DNA of 64,000 bases from Sphingomonas aliaeris (lineage in GTDB: Bacteria > Pseudomonadota > Alphaproteobacteria > Sphingomonadales > Sphingomonadaceae). This document shows, one piece after another, positions 29,087 to 39,900 of the stretch. Location: positions 498,501 to 562,500 of the forward strand of contig NZ_CP061035.1 of NCBI RefSeq assembly GCF_016743815.1, read 5' to 3'. Position 1 is the first letter of the stretch; every line of letters starts with the position of its first letter. Under the pieces are notes generated by a model. It saw nothing but the letters and a program-made list of their open reading frames with translations. It did no database searches and had not been told where the DNA came from. A program made the translations under genes and the position numbers.

Positions 29087-30349
29087 TCACCGATGAACCC
29101 GCTCGGCAGGGTCGAACGTGATTTCCAGGCTACCGATGGTGTGGAACAGCAGGCTTGGCTGATAGGACGTGTCGCTGCCGTCCACGATCTCGATATTGTG
29201 GAGCCGCTTGAGAAGTTGGCGGAACCCGATGACCAGTTCTTTCCGCGCGAGCATCTGGCCCAGGCACCGATGCACGCTGGGTGCGCCGAAGGCGATGTGC
29301 GTGCGCGCATTCTTGCGCCGTATGTCGAACCGGTCGGGGTCCTCGAAGCGCTTGGGGTCGCGGTTGCCGCCGTCGTAGCGCAGCAACAGGGTGGAACCGG
29401 CAGGTATGTCGGTGCCCGCCAAGGTCATATCCTCGCGTGCGATGCGCCACATCGACGACGCCGGAGTTTCGTAACGCAGGATTTCTTCCACCGCATTGTC
29501 GAAGAGCGAAGGATCGTCGATCAGCGCCTGCATCTGGTCGGGATGGCGGAGCAATTGCACCAGGCCGCTCATCAGCGTGTTGCGCGTGGTCTCGTTCCCC
29601 GCGACCGCGATCTCGAACGCCAGCGCCGCGGCCTCGATGTCATCGAACGGCTGGACGCCGTCGACCTGCACGCAGACGAGGTTGGAGATCAGGTCGTCCT
29701 GTGGTTCGACGCGCCGCGCTGCCACCGTTTCATGAAGATAGCGGCGAAAGTCGACGATATCGTGCGCTGCATGGATCTCGTCTTCCTTTGTTCCCGTTCG
29801 TCCCACGATCGTGACGACCGCGTCGGACCATTTCTTGACCTTGTCATATTTGTCCCGCGGCAGCCCGAGAATGTCCGCGATGATGTATGTCGGCAGCAGC
29901 ACCGCAAATTCGTCAACGAAGTTGCACCGGCCCTTCTCGATGAACCCGTCGATCAGTGTGTCGGTCAAGGCTTCGATGACGGGCGTCAGGTGCGACACTC
30001 GGCCGGTGGCGAACACGGCGTTGACGAGCGAGCGATAGCGCGTGTGATCGGGCGCGTCGCTGCCCAGCAGCAGCGTGGCCCGCAGCGGCGCCTGCTCTAG
30101 GATTTCGGCCACCTCCGGATGGTTGTTACCCGCCACGAACAAATGGCCGAAGTCGTTGGAAAAGGCATCGGTACGCTTGGCGATCTGCTCGATGATGACC
30201 ATGTCGGTGACGACGAAGATCGTGCGTCCGGCCGGATCTACAGTTCGCATGACCGGCGCATGCGTCCTGAATTCGGCCATAAGGGGGAAAGGATTGGCGA
30301 GTGTTTCGCGATCGTAGAAATCGGCTGAGGTCTGGGGCGGGTTCATCAT
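29087..30349 (-). CDS. Cytochrome P450
   Basis: The 420-residue soluble bacterial P450 has the I-helix oxygen-binding motif AGNETTR (about residue 250), the ExxR motif in EEILRYETP, and the heme loop FGAPSVHRCLG with the ligand Cys near residue 362. The loop has Ala-Pro-Ser-Val where GxG is more usual. It probably hydroxylates a hydrophobic substrate. It is the first gene of a six-gene minus-strand operon with three SDRs, an EthD-like protein and a ferredoxin. AAGGA precedes the doubled ATG. Confidence 0.93.
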   Translation of the reverse strand: MMNPPQTSADFYDRETLANPFPLMAEFRTHAPVMRTVDPAGRTIFVVTDMVIIEQIAKRTDAFSNDFGHLFVAGNNHPEVAEILEQAPLRATLLLGSDAPDHTRYRSLVNAVFATGRVSHLTPVIEALTDTLIDGFIEKGRCNFVDEFAVLLPTYIIADILGLPRDKYDKVKKWSDAVVTIVGRTGTKEDEIHAAHDIVDFRRYLHETVAARRVEPQDDLISNLVCVQVDGVQPFDDIEAAALAFEIAVAGNETTRNTLMSGLVQLLRHPDQMQALIDDPSLFDNAVEEILRYETPASSMWRIAREDMTLAGTDIPAGSTLLLRYDGGNRDPKRFEDPDRFDIRRKNARTHIAFGAPSVHRCLGQMLARKELVIGFRQLLKRLHNIEIVDGSDTSYQPSLLFHTIGSLEITFDPAERVHR

Positions 30350-30913
30350 CTATCCTTCGCTTGCGGGGACCGCGCGATCGTCATGTTCCCGCACGGGCGG
30401 GTAAAGACCGGGACGTACGGGGGCATGACCGGAAGAGACGTCGTCGCGTCCCCTGCGATGCTGTTTCGCTCGCTTCCATCATAACGATCGCCATCGATCG
30501 GCTCGAACGCATCCGCATTCGGCCGCGATGGCTGTGCGGCGACGTGGAAGACGTCGTCGGCGTGCGATGAATCCGGGTTTTGCGATAGCAGGGCAGTATG
30601 TCGGCGAAGACGTCGTGACGCGAAGTCCGATGATCGGTCGAGTGCCAACACAGCTTGGACAAAGCTGCCACGGATTGACTTGCCATGCGCGGGGCAAACC
30701 GACATCGAACCTCTCCAGTTCTTTTGCTCTGCCTGCGGTTACATGCTCATCAGCATTTTGCAGTGCTTCGTATAACGTCCGGTCTATGTGAGTTTGGCAA
30801 AGGTCGCGATCGATTTAATTGCCGCGACCGGCAATTCGATCGCAACGCGCTTGCTTTCGGCGATACCTCCGCTGTGTCGGTAAGGCAGCGGCCGCCGCTC
30901 CGCCGGTCGCTGG
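30350..30913. other. 564-bp region between P450 start and TetR stop
   Basis: No supported gene. It must carry the promoter of the P450 operon. GGTCGCG and CGCGACC form a hairpin with 7-bp arms near 30802-30830 that could end the tetR transcript. Only a weak match (10 of 18) to the local operator motif was found, at 30594-30611. Confidence 0.4.
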
Positions 30914-31561
30914 CTATCGGTGGTTCGTGTCCCGGCCGAATGCGTGTTCGAGCATCAGGCTGGCATCGTTGATCCACGTCTCCTGATCGAATGCGGTTCC
31001 GTTCTGCCCTGCCTCGAACATCGGCGCGCAGGCCATCGGACCGGTCGTCAGGCTCATGATGCTCAGGATGGCGGTGGGGATATTGAGATCATAGTGGTAT
31101 CGTCCGTTTGCAACACAGCTTCGGATCATTCGCATCATGCGAACCACGGTCTTCTTCGCTGTTCTGCTTCTGAAATTTCCGATCAATACGGAATTCGGTC
31201 GGAGCGCCTCAATGACCATGATGCTGCCCGCTTCGTACAGAGGCGGATTGTAGTAGATCTCGACCAGGGCGCGTATGATCGGTCCCGCGGCGCCCTTCGT
31301 TGGATCGAACGACCGCTCGACTTCAGCCATTTTTTCGTCGGTATGGCGCGCAAGCACGTCACTGACCGCTGCCAGAAGCCCGTCCTTGTCGCCAAAATAA
31401 TAACGGATCATGCTGGGTTGCGTGCCTGCGATTTTCGCGACTTCGCCCATCGTGATGTCGACGTGGCTTTTGATCCTGAGCAGCGCGAACGTCGCATCGA
31501 GCAAGGCGTTGCTGACACCTCCTGCCTCACTGTTCGGCGGCCTGCCGCGCTTGCTCGTCAC
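30914..31561 (-). CDS. TetR-family transcriptional regulator
   Basis: A GTG start (VTSKRGRPPNS) preceded by GGAGAGAGG gives 215 residues. The N-terminal helix-turn-helix reads ITMGEVAKIAGTQPSMIRYY, followed by the conserved FGDKDGLLAAV. The C-terminal ligand domain is divergent. It is transcribed away from an acyl-CoA synthetase gene. The 241-bp gap holds one copy of an 18-bp palindrome that recurs in front of many genes to 60.8 kb, so it is the leading candidate for a regulator of the whole island, probably released by a pathway CoA-ester or substrate. Confidence 0.88.
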   Translation of the reverse strand: MTSKRGRPPNSEAGGVSNALLDATFALLRIKSHVDITMGEVAKIAGTQPSMIRYYFGDKDGLLAAVSDVLARHTDEKMAEVERSFDPTKGAAGPIIRALVEIYYNPPLYEAGSIMVIEALRPNSVLIGNFRSRTAKKTVVRMMRMIRSCVANGRYHYDLNIPTAILSIMSLTTGPMACAPMFEAGQNGTAFDQETWINDASLMLEHAFGRDTNHR

Positions 31562-31772
31562 GACCTCTCTCCTTCGTACGACGTTATAGGCTGATGTCCG
31601 GAACACGGCATCGGAAAGATATTTGCAATGATCGAGGTGCCGAGCGTCACCCCCACCAGCATGCGCGGTTTTTCGCCCGGGCACCGCGCAAGCATCGACT
31701 TATCCGACGCCGGCGGTGTCCGATCAGCGCCGCATCCCTGGATTGTTGCCAGTTCGCCTAGAACCATTAAAG

Positions 31773-31790
31773 TAGCACGCTAGCTTACGA
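31773..31790. promoter_or_regulatory. 18-bp palindromic operator, site 1
   Basis: TAGCACGCTAGCTTACGA matches 15 of 18 positions of TGGTAMGCYRGCKTACCA. It ends 12 bp before the ATG of the acyl-CoA synthetase at 31803, in the divergent tetR region, a position suited to repression. Confidence 0.7.
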
Positions 31791-31802
31791 AAAGGATTGG
31801 CG

Positions 31803-33329
31803 ATGGACGCATTGCGGTCATGGGCGGAACGGCAGCCAAATAAACTCGCCGCAGCGATGGCGACCTCTTCGGAGCAACTTACATATGCCGAACTCGATCA
31901 GGAAGCGGATCGCGTTGCATGCATGCTCCAGGGCTTGGGAATCCCCGAAGGTGGCACCATTGCCTTGCTGCACGAAAACAATCTGCGAACGCTCAGCTTG
32001 TGGTGGGGCGCCCGTCGCGCCGGCCTGTACTATGTGCCGCTGGGTACCTCGCTACGCCCTGCCGATCTTGCCTTCATTGTAGAGGATTGCGCCGCATCCG
32101 CGGTTTTCGTCACCCGAGGGCTTGAGCAACAGGGGGTGGCATTGGCCGCCGAACTCGGCAATAATCAAGACACCCCGATTTATTGTGATGGTCCTTCTGC
32201 AGTGTTGAAGGACTTTTCCATCTTACTTGAGGGTTCATGCGTGAAACCTCGCCCTGCCGCTCTATTCGGCCGGGAGATGATCTATTCATCCGGTACAACC
32301 GGCCGGCCAAAGGGCATCCGACGCGACCTTTCGTCGGTGGAAAATGCTATGGTCTTGCCGGAATTGGAACGCCGGATGCGGCAGGTGTACCAGATCGACG
32401 AACGGACGATATACCTGTCTTTGGCGCCGCTGTATCACGCCACAGGCCGTTTTCTGAACCGTGCGATAGAGTCCGGCGGTAGCGTCGTGATCCTGCCGAA
32501 GTTCAATCCTCAGGACGCCCTGGCAACAATCGAGAGGTTCGCCGTCTCGCACACCCAATGGGTGCCCACCATGTTCAGCCGGTTGCTGGCGCTGCCGGAG
32601 GAGATACGTAGCCGATACGATCTTTCGAGCCACAAGGTCGCATTGCACGCGGCTGCGCCGTGCCCGATACCTGTCAAGCGAGCGATGATCGAATGGTGGG
32701 GTCTGATAGTAGACGAATATTATGGCGGGTCCGAGAATGCCGGAGTCACATTTATTTCCGCACGTGAATGGCTTGAACGACCCGGCTCGGTCGGACGATC
32801 GATTACCGGCAGGATACATATCCTGGCGGATGACGACACCTTTTCGGAACTCCCGGTCGGACAAACCGGCTTGATATATTTCGAAGGTGGTCTGAACTTC
32901 CAGTATACCACGGGGGGTGATACCCCATCGGTTCGCGGTGATCTGTCGACTTATGGAGATCTGGGTCATGTCGATGAAGATCAGTATTTATTCATCAGCG
33001 ACCGGAGGAGCGATCTTATAATATCAGGCGGCGTCAATATTTATCCAAAAGAGGTAGAACTTGTAATCGAGACATATCCTTCGGTCAGGGAGGTCGCCGT
33101 GATTGGTGTTCCGGATCCGGAATTTGGACAGCAAGTCAAGGCTGTCGTCTGTATGGCCAACGACATTGAGGATAGGCCGTCCCTTGAAAGGGCATTGATG
33201 CAATTCTGTCGTGAAAATCTCTCGAGTATAAAGTGCCCTAAAGGCATCGTTTTCATCGACGAGCTTCCACGTAACGAAAACGGCAAGCTGCTGAAACGCA
33301 CATTGCGCGACCGGTTCTCGGCCCCCTGA
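31803..33329 (+). CDS. AMP-dependent acyl-CoA synthetase (ligase 1)
   Basis: The 508-residue adenylate-forming enzyme has the P-loop YSSGTTGRPKGIRRD (about residue 162), EYYGGSENAG, the hinge region YLFISDRRSDLIISGGVN and the C-terminal catalytic Lys in NENGKLLKRTLRD. Such enzymes activate carboxylates to acyl-CoA through an acyl-AMP. AAGGA lies six bases before the ATG; a TTG two codons upstream is less likely. The gene heads a plus-strand run with an MFS transporter and a second ligase, and an operator site lies just before it. Confidence 0.92.
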   Translation: MDALRSWAERQPNKLAAAMATSSEQLTYAELDQEADRVACMLQGLGIPEGGTIALLHENNLRTLSLWWGARRAGLYYVPLGTSLRPADLAFIVEDCAASAVFVTRGLEQQGVALAAELGNNQDTPIYCDGPSAVLKDFSILLEGSCVKPRPAALFGREMIYSSGTTGRPKGIRRDLSSVENAMVLPELERRMRQVYQIDERTIYLSLAPLYHATGRFLNRAIESGGSVVILPKFNPQDALATIERFAVSHTQWVPTMFSRLLALPEEIRSRYDLSSHKVALHAAAPCPIPVKRAMIEWWGLIVDEYYGGSENAGVTFISAREWLERPGSVGRSITGRIHILADDDTFSELPVGQTGLIYFEGGLNFQYTTGGDTPSVRGDLSTYGDLGHVDEDQYLFISDRRSDLIISGGVNIYPKEVELVIETYPSVREVAVIGVPDPEFGQQVKAVVCMANDIEDRPSLERALMQFCRENLSSIKCPKGIVFIDELPRNENGKLLKRTLRDRFSAP

Positions 33330-33381
33330 GGGTCTGCTCTGCCCGACAATTAATATGTTGCAACGAAAAATCTGCCCGATA

Positions 33382-33399
33382 AAGTACGCTAGATAACTA
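33382..33399. promoter_or_regulatory. 18-bp palindromic operator, site 2
   Basis: AAGTACGCTAGATAACTA matches 13 of 18 positions of the motif and lies 32 bp before the MFS transporter start. Confidence 0.55.
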
Positions 33400-33431
33400 T
33401 CGGCAAATTCAATGCCGTTCGGAGAGGCGGC

Positions 33432-34760
33432 ATGATCAGCGCGCAATCAGAGATACCCCGTCTGACCAACCGAACCTGGTTGATGACCGTGCTCGTTGGG
33501 GTGTACGCCTCGAATTTCGTTGACCGAATGATCCTCAATGTCCTGCAACAGCCGATCAAGGCGGAGTTGCACTTGCAGGACTGGCAACTCGGCATGCTGA
33601 GCGGAACCACTTTCGCCTTCTTCTACGCCTTTCTCGGGCTGTACGTCGCGCGGGTTGCGGAACATGGCGATCGTACGAAGGTGGCTGCGGCCTGCATCTT
33701 GCTGTGGTCGGTCATGACAGCCATTTGCGGGTTCGCCACGCAATTCTTTCACCTGCTTTTGTTGCGAATCGGCGTGGCGGTTGGCGAGGCCGGTGCGACG
33801 CCGACCGGGCAAAGCCTGATTTCAGATTATTACGAACCGGAAAAGCGCGCCGGTGCGCTGGCGATTTTCCAATCGGGGAACACGCTGGGACACGTGTTGG
33901 GTGCCGTCCTGGGCGGCGTCGTCGGACAGGCGTGGGGCTGGCGCTGGGCCTTCATCATTGCGGGCGCGCCTGGGCTGATCCTTGCCGCGCTGATGCTGTT
34001 TACCATCCGGGAGCCGCGCCGCATGGCGGGCGCCCGCGAGCCGGTCCCCGATCTGAAAGTCGTCGCCAGCGCGCTGTTCGGCAAGCGGACCTTTCGCTGG
34101 ATGGCACTCGGTACAGCGGCCACGCTCTTCGCCTCCTATTCGATTTCGAGCTTTATCTCCCCGCACTTGATGCGCTCCTACGGCGTCAGCCTGCAGACCG
34201 CCGGTCTGTTGGGGGGTGTGGGGGGCGGTTTGATGCTGGGCGTCGGGACCCTGATCGGCGGTTTTTCCGCACAAGCGCTCGCTCGCTCTGATCGTTCCTG
34301 GTTACTTCGTGTACCTGGAATCACGCTGTTGGCTGCAGGCCCACTCTGCGTGCTGACGTTTTCCGGGCTTGCGCTGGAAGTGACGATCACCGCGTTTTTG
34401 CTGATGAATTTATGCGTCGGCACATTCCAGGGGCCGGTGTTTGCCATCAATCACTCGCTCGTATCGGCACGGATGCGTGCCACGGCAAGTGCGATATTGC
34501 TTCTGTTGATCACGCTCGGCGGATTAGGTCTCGGGCCTTTGCTGATTGGCATCGCCAGTGATCGGTTGGCCTCGATGTCGTTTGGGGGCGAAAACTTCGC
34601 AACGGTTTGCGCCGGCGGTTCAAGTCCACTCGAAGCCTGCGCTCTCGCGTCCGCAGAAGGACTCAGGCTGGCATTGATCAGTTGCTGCCTCGTCTTCGCG
34701 TTCGCCGGGATTTGTTTTCTTCGCAGTACGCGCACCATTGCCGCCGATGTACTGGACTAA
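33432..34760 (+). CDS. MFS transporter (spinster-like)
   Basis: The 442-residue protein has about 12 membrane helices. Family signatures include NFVDRMILNVLQQPIK in helix 1, the loop 2-3 region YVARVAEHGDRTKV, and RIGVAVGEAGATPTGQSLIS in helix 4-5. It belongs to the group seen in sphingomonad aromatic and steroid clusters and probably moves an organic acid across the inner membrane. GGAGAGGCGG precedes the ATG. It lies between two acyl-CoA synthetases, 20 bp before the second. Confidence 0.9.
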   Translation: MISAQSEIPRLTNRTWLMTVLVGVYASNFVDRMILNVLQQPIKAELHLQDWQLGMLSGTTFAFFYAFLGLYVARVAEHGDRTKVAAACILLWSVMTAICGFATQFFHLLLLRIGVAVGEAGATPTGQSLISDYYEPEKRAGALAIFQSGNTLGHVLGAVLGGVVGQAWGWRWAFIIAGAPGLILAALMLFTIREPRRMAGAREPVPDLKVVASALFGKRTFRWMALGTAATLFASYSISSFISPHLMRSYGVSLQTAGLLGGVGGGLMLGVGTLIGGFSAQALARSDRSWLLRVPGITLLAAGPLCVLTFSGLALEVTITAFLLMNLCVGTFQGPVFAINHSLVSARMRATASAILLLLITLGGLGLGPLLIGIASDRLASMSFGGENFATVCAGGSSPLEACALASAEGLRLALISCCLVFAFAGICFLRSTRTIAADVLD

Positions 34761-34780
34761 CACCTTTCGAGGAAGATCAG

Positions 34781-36345
34781 ATGGATATTGATGCGTTGCG
34801 AGTACCCACTTTGCACGAGGTGGTGACACAGCACGCTGCGCGCAATCCGAACGGAAATGCGATTCGGTTCGAAGGCGCAGTGCTTAGCTACGCAGCACTG
34901 GATCGCCTCGCCAATCGCTTGGCCAACACCCTGCGGCGGGAAGGGTTGGGCCTGAACGACCGACTTGTCTTCATCGGTCGAAATAGCGACGCGTTGCCCG
35001 TCATCGCGCTGGCCGCAAATAAGATCGGCGCCGTTCCCGTGCCGCTCAACTGGCGACTGGCAAAGGCGGAAGTCGTGGCCTTGATCAAGGACGCGGAAGC
35101 ACGGATCATTTTCGTCGAACCGGAGTTCGAGGAGATGGTGGCGGACTTGGTGGCGCCGGCCCAAGGTTCCATGCGTATCGTGTCTGCGCGGTCGCTATTC
35201 GCCGCCGATAACAAGCTCGACCACCATGACACGCTGGCCGACCCGGTCACCGATCCGCTGGGGATCGCGGTACAGATCTACACCTCGGGCACGACCGGCA
35301 TGCCAAAGGGCGTGATGCTGACCCATAGAGGTCTCCTGGGAATCAATGCTCTGCGCGCCGATCATCTGCCGTGGGATACCTGGAGCGAGAATGACGTGAC
35401 CCTGGTTTCGGCACCGATTGGTCATGTCGGGGCCTATGGCATGCTCGTGCGCGCGCTGTTTTTTGGCGGCGCGGCTATAATTCAGGAGATTTTCGACGCG
35501 GATCAGGTGTTGGATGCCATAGAGCGGCACGGGGTGAGCAAGATTGCGCTGGTTCCCACGGCTATCAAAATTCTTGTCGAACATCCGCGGGCCGACAAGG
35601 TCGATTATCGGCGGATAGACACAATCATCTATGGCGCATCGCCGATCACGCAAAGTCTTTTGCGACAGGCAATCGACGTTTTCCAATGCCGGTTTGCCCA
35701 AAGCTATGGGATGAGCGAGACAAGCGGCCCTGTGGTGGCTCTTTCGCCCGAAGATCACGAGCCTCCGGAAAACCCTAGACTGATATCGGCAGGGCGTGCC
35801 TTGCCTGGTACGATTGTCCGGATTCTCGACGCAAGTGGGAACGAAGTGGCTTTAGGCGATGTGGGCGAGATATGTGTCCGGTCTATCGCCAATATGGCTG
35901 GTTACTGGAAAAACGCCGAAGCGACCGCGGCTGCCTTTGCCGAGAACGGCTTTTTACGGACCGGGGACGCGGGCTACATGGACGCCGATGGCTATGTTTA
36001 CGTCTCTTCGCGCGTCAAGGACATGATCATTTCCGGAGCGGAAAATATCTATCCGATTGAAGTCGAAAACGCCATTGCAAGCCATCCCGATGTTGGTGAG
36101 GTCGCTGTGATAGGCGTTCCCGACGACTATTGGGGGAGGCGGTGAAAGCCATCGTCAGCCCAAAAGCAGGTCGTCACATCGAACCGGCGTCTATCATACA
36201 ATGGACCCGCGATCGTATCGCCGGTTACAAGGCGCCGAAGTCTGTCGATGTTGTACAAAGCCTCCCGTGTAACGCCACAGGAAAGATCAACAAGCAGGAG
36301 CTCAGGAAGAATTACTGGCCATCGGCTGGGCGAGACATCAATTAG
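34781..36345 (+). CDS. AMP-dependent acyl-CoA synthetase (ligase 2), homopolymer frameshift
   Basis: From MDIDALRVPTLHEVV the protein shows YTSGTTGMPKGVMLTH (about residue 166), QSYGMSETSG, RTGDAGYMDADGYVYVSSRV and ISGAENIYPIEVENAI. As given, it stops at 36145 after GVPDDYWGRR. One further G in the G5 run at 36132-36136 restores WGEAVKAIVSPKAG and the C-terminal catalytic Lys in NATGKINKQELRK, ending at 36345 (about 521 residues). GAGGAAG lies upstream. Close in type to the ligase at 54086, but with a different acid-binding pocket, so the two probably act on different pathway acids. Confidence 0.88.
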
Positions 36346-36902
36346 AGTTGAAGAGAATCGGTATCCAGAAGCTGGCTAGGTGTGTTGGGAATACCGGCGC
36401 GGCATATAGTCTTCTCTTGCCCATGATTGAAAGGACGGCTGCTGCAGTACTGGGTCGGAGTTTGCGCCGCGTAGCGCGGCATGATCCGAAAGGCATTGCA
36501 CGGTACCGCATCCAGGGATGGGGAGATGTCGAGCGTCTAATCAGGTCCGACAAAAGCGATATGGACTTCGAGCCTCGTGCCGTCTGAAGCGAGACATAAT
36601 CAGTTCGGATTTCCGCACGTATCGGTCAAAGTTCACGCAGGATCCGCCGGAGTTCAGCGATTGCGGTCCGGGCCAGTTATCGCAGAGGCGCGTCGCAGGT
36701 GAAAGGTATGCGGCTTTGCAGGATCGACCCGCATTGTAACCCGACCCCCTCGATGGCCACAGCTGCATAGTTTTCTGTTTGGCTGCTTGAAGGGCGGGCG
36801 CCGAGTACGCCATGTTTCAGGATAGGAGACGACAGTGTTTATCTGCCGTCCCGCATCGCTACTTTCGTTCTCTGAAGTTATCGCTGCTGGTCGGCAGCCT
36901 GA
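36346..36902. other. 557-bp region between convergent ligase and receptor genes
   Basis: No gene, clear terminator or RNA was recognised. Short frames near 36348-36587 and 36541-36813 lack domains and ribosome binding sites. Confidence 0.4.
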
Positions 36903-39900
36903 TTAGAATTTCTGGCTGACCCCGAGCTTCACGGTTGCGCCAAGCGGGGACGCGGTAAACGGGTCGTAATTCTGGTCGAGTCTTGCAAACGGCGGATTTC
37001 TGTTAAAGACATTCTGACCGGTGATGGCCACGGTCGTTCCGCTGGGCAGATTTACGCGATACGTGACATCAATGGTTGGGAACGCCGCCAGATTTTTACC
37101 GCCGGTCACCGACGATCCGGCGAGATTCGCCGTGTTGGGCCCGAATATTGCAGCGCCGCGCTGATCCGTGTATTTTCCGATATAATTCAGCTGTAGGCGA
37201 AGTGCGTGAATCCCGCCCTCATATTGTAAAAACGCCTGACCCTTAAGCTTGGGTAGAGGGTAGGCCGTAGTCTGATAGTTGAGAAGCCCCGCGGCATCGA
37301 AGGCGGGCTGAACCACGATTCCTTCAACGGTCTGGTCCGCAATCTTGTACTCGAACGTATAAGAGCCGTTCGCACCGATCGTGGCATTACCTCCACCGAC
37401 AGGAGTCTTGAACTGGGCTTGGAAATCGACCCCGGACGTCCGCACGTCTGCCGAATTGATAAGGAATGTGCGCAGGCGTTGAACATTGGCTACACCGCAG
37501 CCAGCAGCGCTGAACGTAAAGCGGGCCAGAAGGTTGGCGAAAGCCGGATTGCTACAGTTTGCGGTTCCAGACGCGCCGAACACGGCATTGACTATGCCTT
37601 GTACCGGTTCAGACTCGAGCGGCCCCTTGAAATCGTATCGCCAGTAATCGATGCTGGCGGTTAATCCGCCGGCGTCGACGATCACACCGCCGTTATATGT
37701 GGTCGCATTTTCCGGTTTGAGTTCAGGGTTGCCGACGACGTCGACCGCACGGAACGTCCCGTTGATGCCTTGAAGGGTCGTCAGTGTTCCCACCAGTGAC
37801 TGGGAGGGCGGTGATCGGAAAGTCGTTCCTGCACCGCCGCGAAGCGAAAGCCAGTCGTTTATTTTGATTTTGATACGCGCCTGTGGATCCAGGGTGGAAC
37901 CGATAACACCACGATAATCTTCGTAGCGTGCCGAAAGCTGAACGTTGATGAATGACGTGATCGGGAGCTGCAGTTCCACGAATCCCGCATAGACATCGCT
38001 TTGGCTGGCGCGATCGAAGTCCGATCCGATAAAACCGAGACCTCCGGTTTGTATCTGGCAGGTGGCAGCAGGATTCAAAATCCTCCCCGGACATGGGTAT
38101 ACGCCGAGGCTGCGTGTCGCACTGTATGCGATGCTGTAGGTGTTCTTGCGGTACTGCCCACCGACGGCAAAGCCGGTGTCGCCACCAGGCAGTTGCAGCC
38201 CGGATTTACCACTGATCACAGCATCGACGACGTAGAGCGCTGTGCGACTATGGGCCCGCGTAGGCCGATAGAAGTTCGCGATGGTCGCGCTATCATTGAT
38301 CAGTCCAGCGCCCGGTGTGAGGTCGTAACCGGCAGGATTTCTAATGCCTGCGTAGTTGGCATTCGACACCCCGGTGATCGTGTTCCCTGGAATACCCGTC
38401 GAAAACGGATTGAAGAATGTGCAGCCGTTCTTACCAGCAAGCGCTGTGATCTGAGCCGGCGTTAGCACGGCACGCGATGCGGTGGTGGCATAGGCACAAT
38501 TTGGTCCGCCAAAACCCGCCAAGGCATTCTGGAGTAAGTCGACAAAGTTGTCGTTGCCGTCGACCCATCGATCGTACTGCGAATATGTCCCGCCCAGATC
38601 CATGCTGATATGGGGGGCAAGGTCGTACGTCAGGCCGGCGGTCAACCGTACTGACTCGGACTCCCGTCCGGCCCGGGCGGACCCTCGGTCGTTGTCCGTC
38701 GCGAATAACGGATTTCCGCCGACGAGAAACGGGCGGAATAATACCGGAAGCGAAGTGGCAGGCGAAACAGGTAGGCCCGACGCATCGATGTTGCAGCCAG
38801 CCGATGCTCCATAGGTCGTGCAATAGTCGCGAAGCGCGGGAGAATAGGTCGGAATCACGTACATCCCCGAGCCCCCGCCCTGCGCGTTCGCGGAGGGCGC
38901 CTGGGTGGGCAAAACGCTGGGGGTGGTCGAATAGAGCGCTCGACTCCAACCGTAGAGCGCCGACAGGTTAAGCTTCAGGCTGTCTGTCAGGTCGAACTTC
39001 GCATCGAGATAAGCTTGGTACCTATTTTCCGGATTCACCAGATTTGTGTATAAACCATACTGTGTAGAGCAGCGATCCGTCGTCGAGCCGGTCAAACTGC
39101 GAAACCCGCCAAGCGACGTGCATCCGAGATCGGCGCGGTAGGCGGATCCGCCGGTTGGTCCGTTGAAATCGAAATTACCGGGGCTACCCCCTCCGGTATA
39201 TCCGCCCTGTGGATTGTCGGCGTAAGGCCGTGTAGTGTAGTCGCGATCGATACTCTCTAGCGTAGAGCGGTGTTGATAGCCGAATGCCGCCAGGAACGTA
39301 AAACCGTCGCCACTGTGACCGAAGCTTATTGCGCCATCATAGTCGCCTGCGGACCCCCGGATATGTCGATAGGATCCAGACGCAAGAAAGCCTTCTTGCT
39401 CGCGCGTGATAAAATTGACCACGCCCCCGATGGCGTCCGAACCGTACGTCGCCGCAGCGCCGTCCTTCAGAATCTCGATCCGGCCGATCGCACCCGACGG
39501 CAGTAAGTTTACGTCGACGGCTGGTATGTTCAATCCAGCATTCACCAGACGCTTTCCGTTCAGCAAAACGAGCGTTCGTGCGGGCCCCAAACCGCGAAGA
39601 TTGATATTTGCGACACCCTCCGCACCGTTGGCGCGTGAGTCTCCTTGATTGGATTCGCCGACGACTCCGCTCGATACGGAAAGATTCTTTATGAGGTCGA
39701 GGGCGGACGGCGATCCCTGGTTCTGCAATTCGCGTGCGCCGATCACATCCACTGGCACTGCGGAATCCTCTCTGGACCCGCGAATCAACGAACCGGTTAC
39801 GATAATGTTTTCCGTACCGGAGTCAGCCGTATCGGGCAGTGGCTCCGGATCGACAGGTAGCTGGCCGGCGATCTGGCTATCAGCGTTCACGGCCGGCTGT

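Noticed and set aside
30594..30611. Possible operator copy upstream of the P450 operon
   Set aside because: Only 10 of 18 positions match the motif and the right half-site is missing, so control of the P450 operon by the same regulator is not supported.
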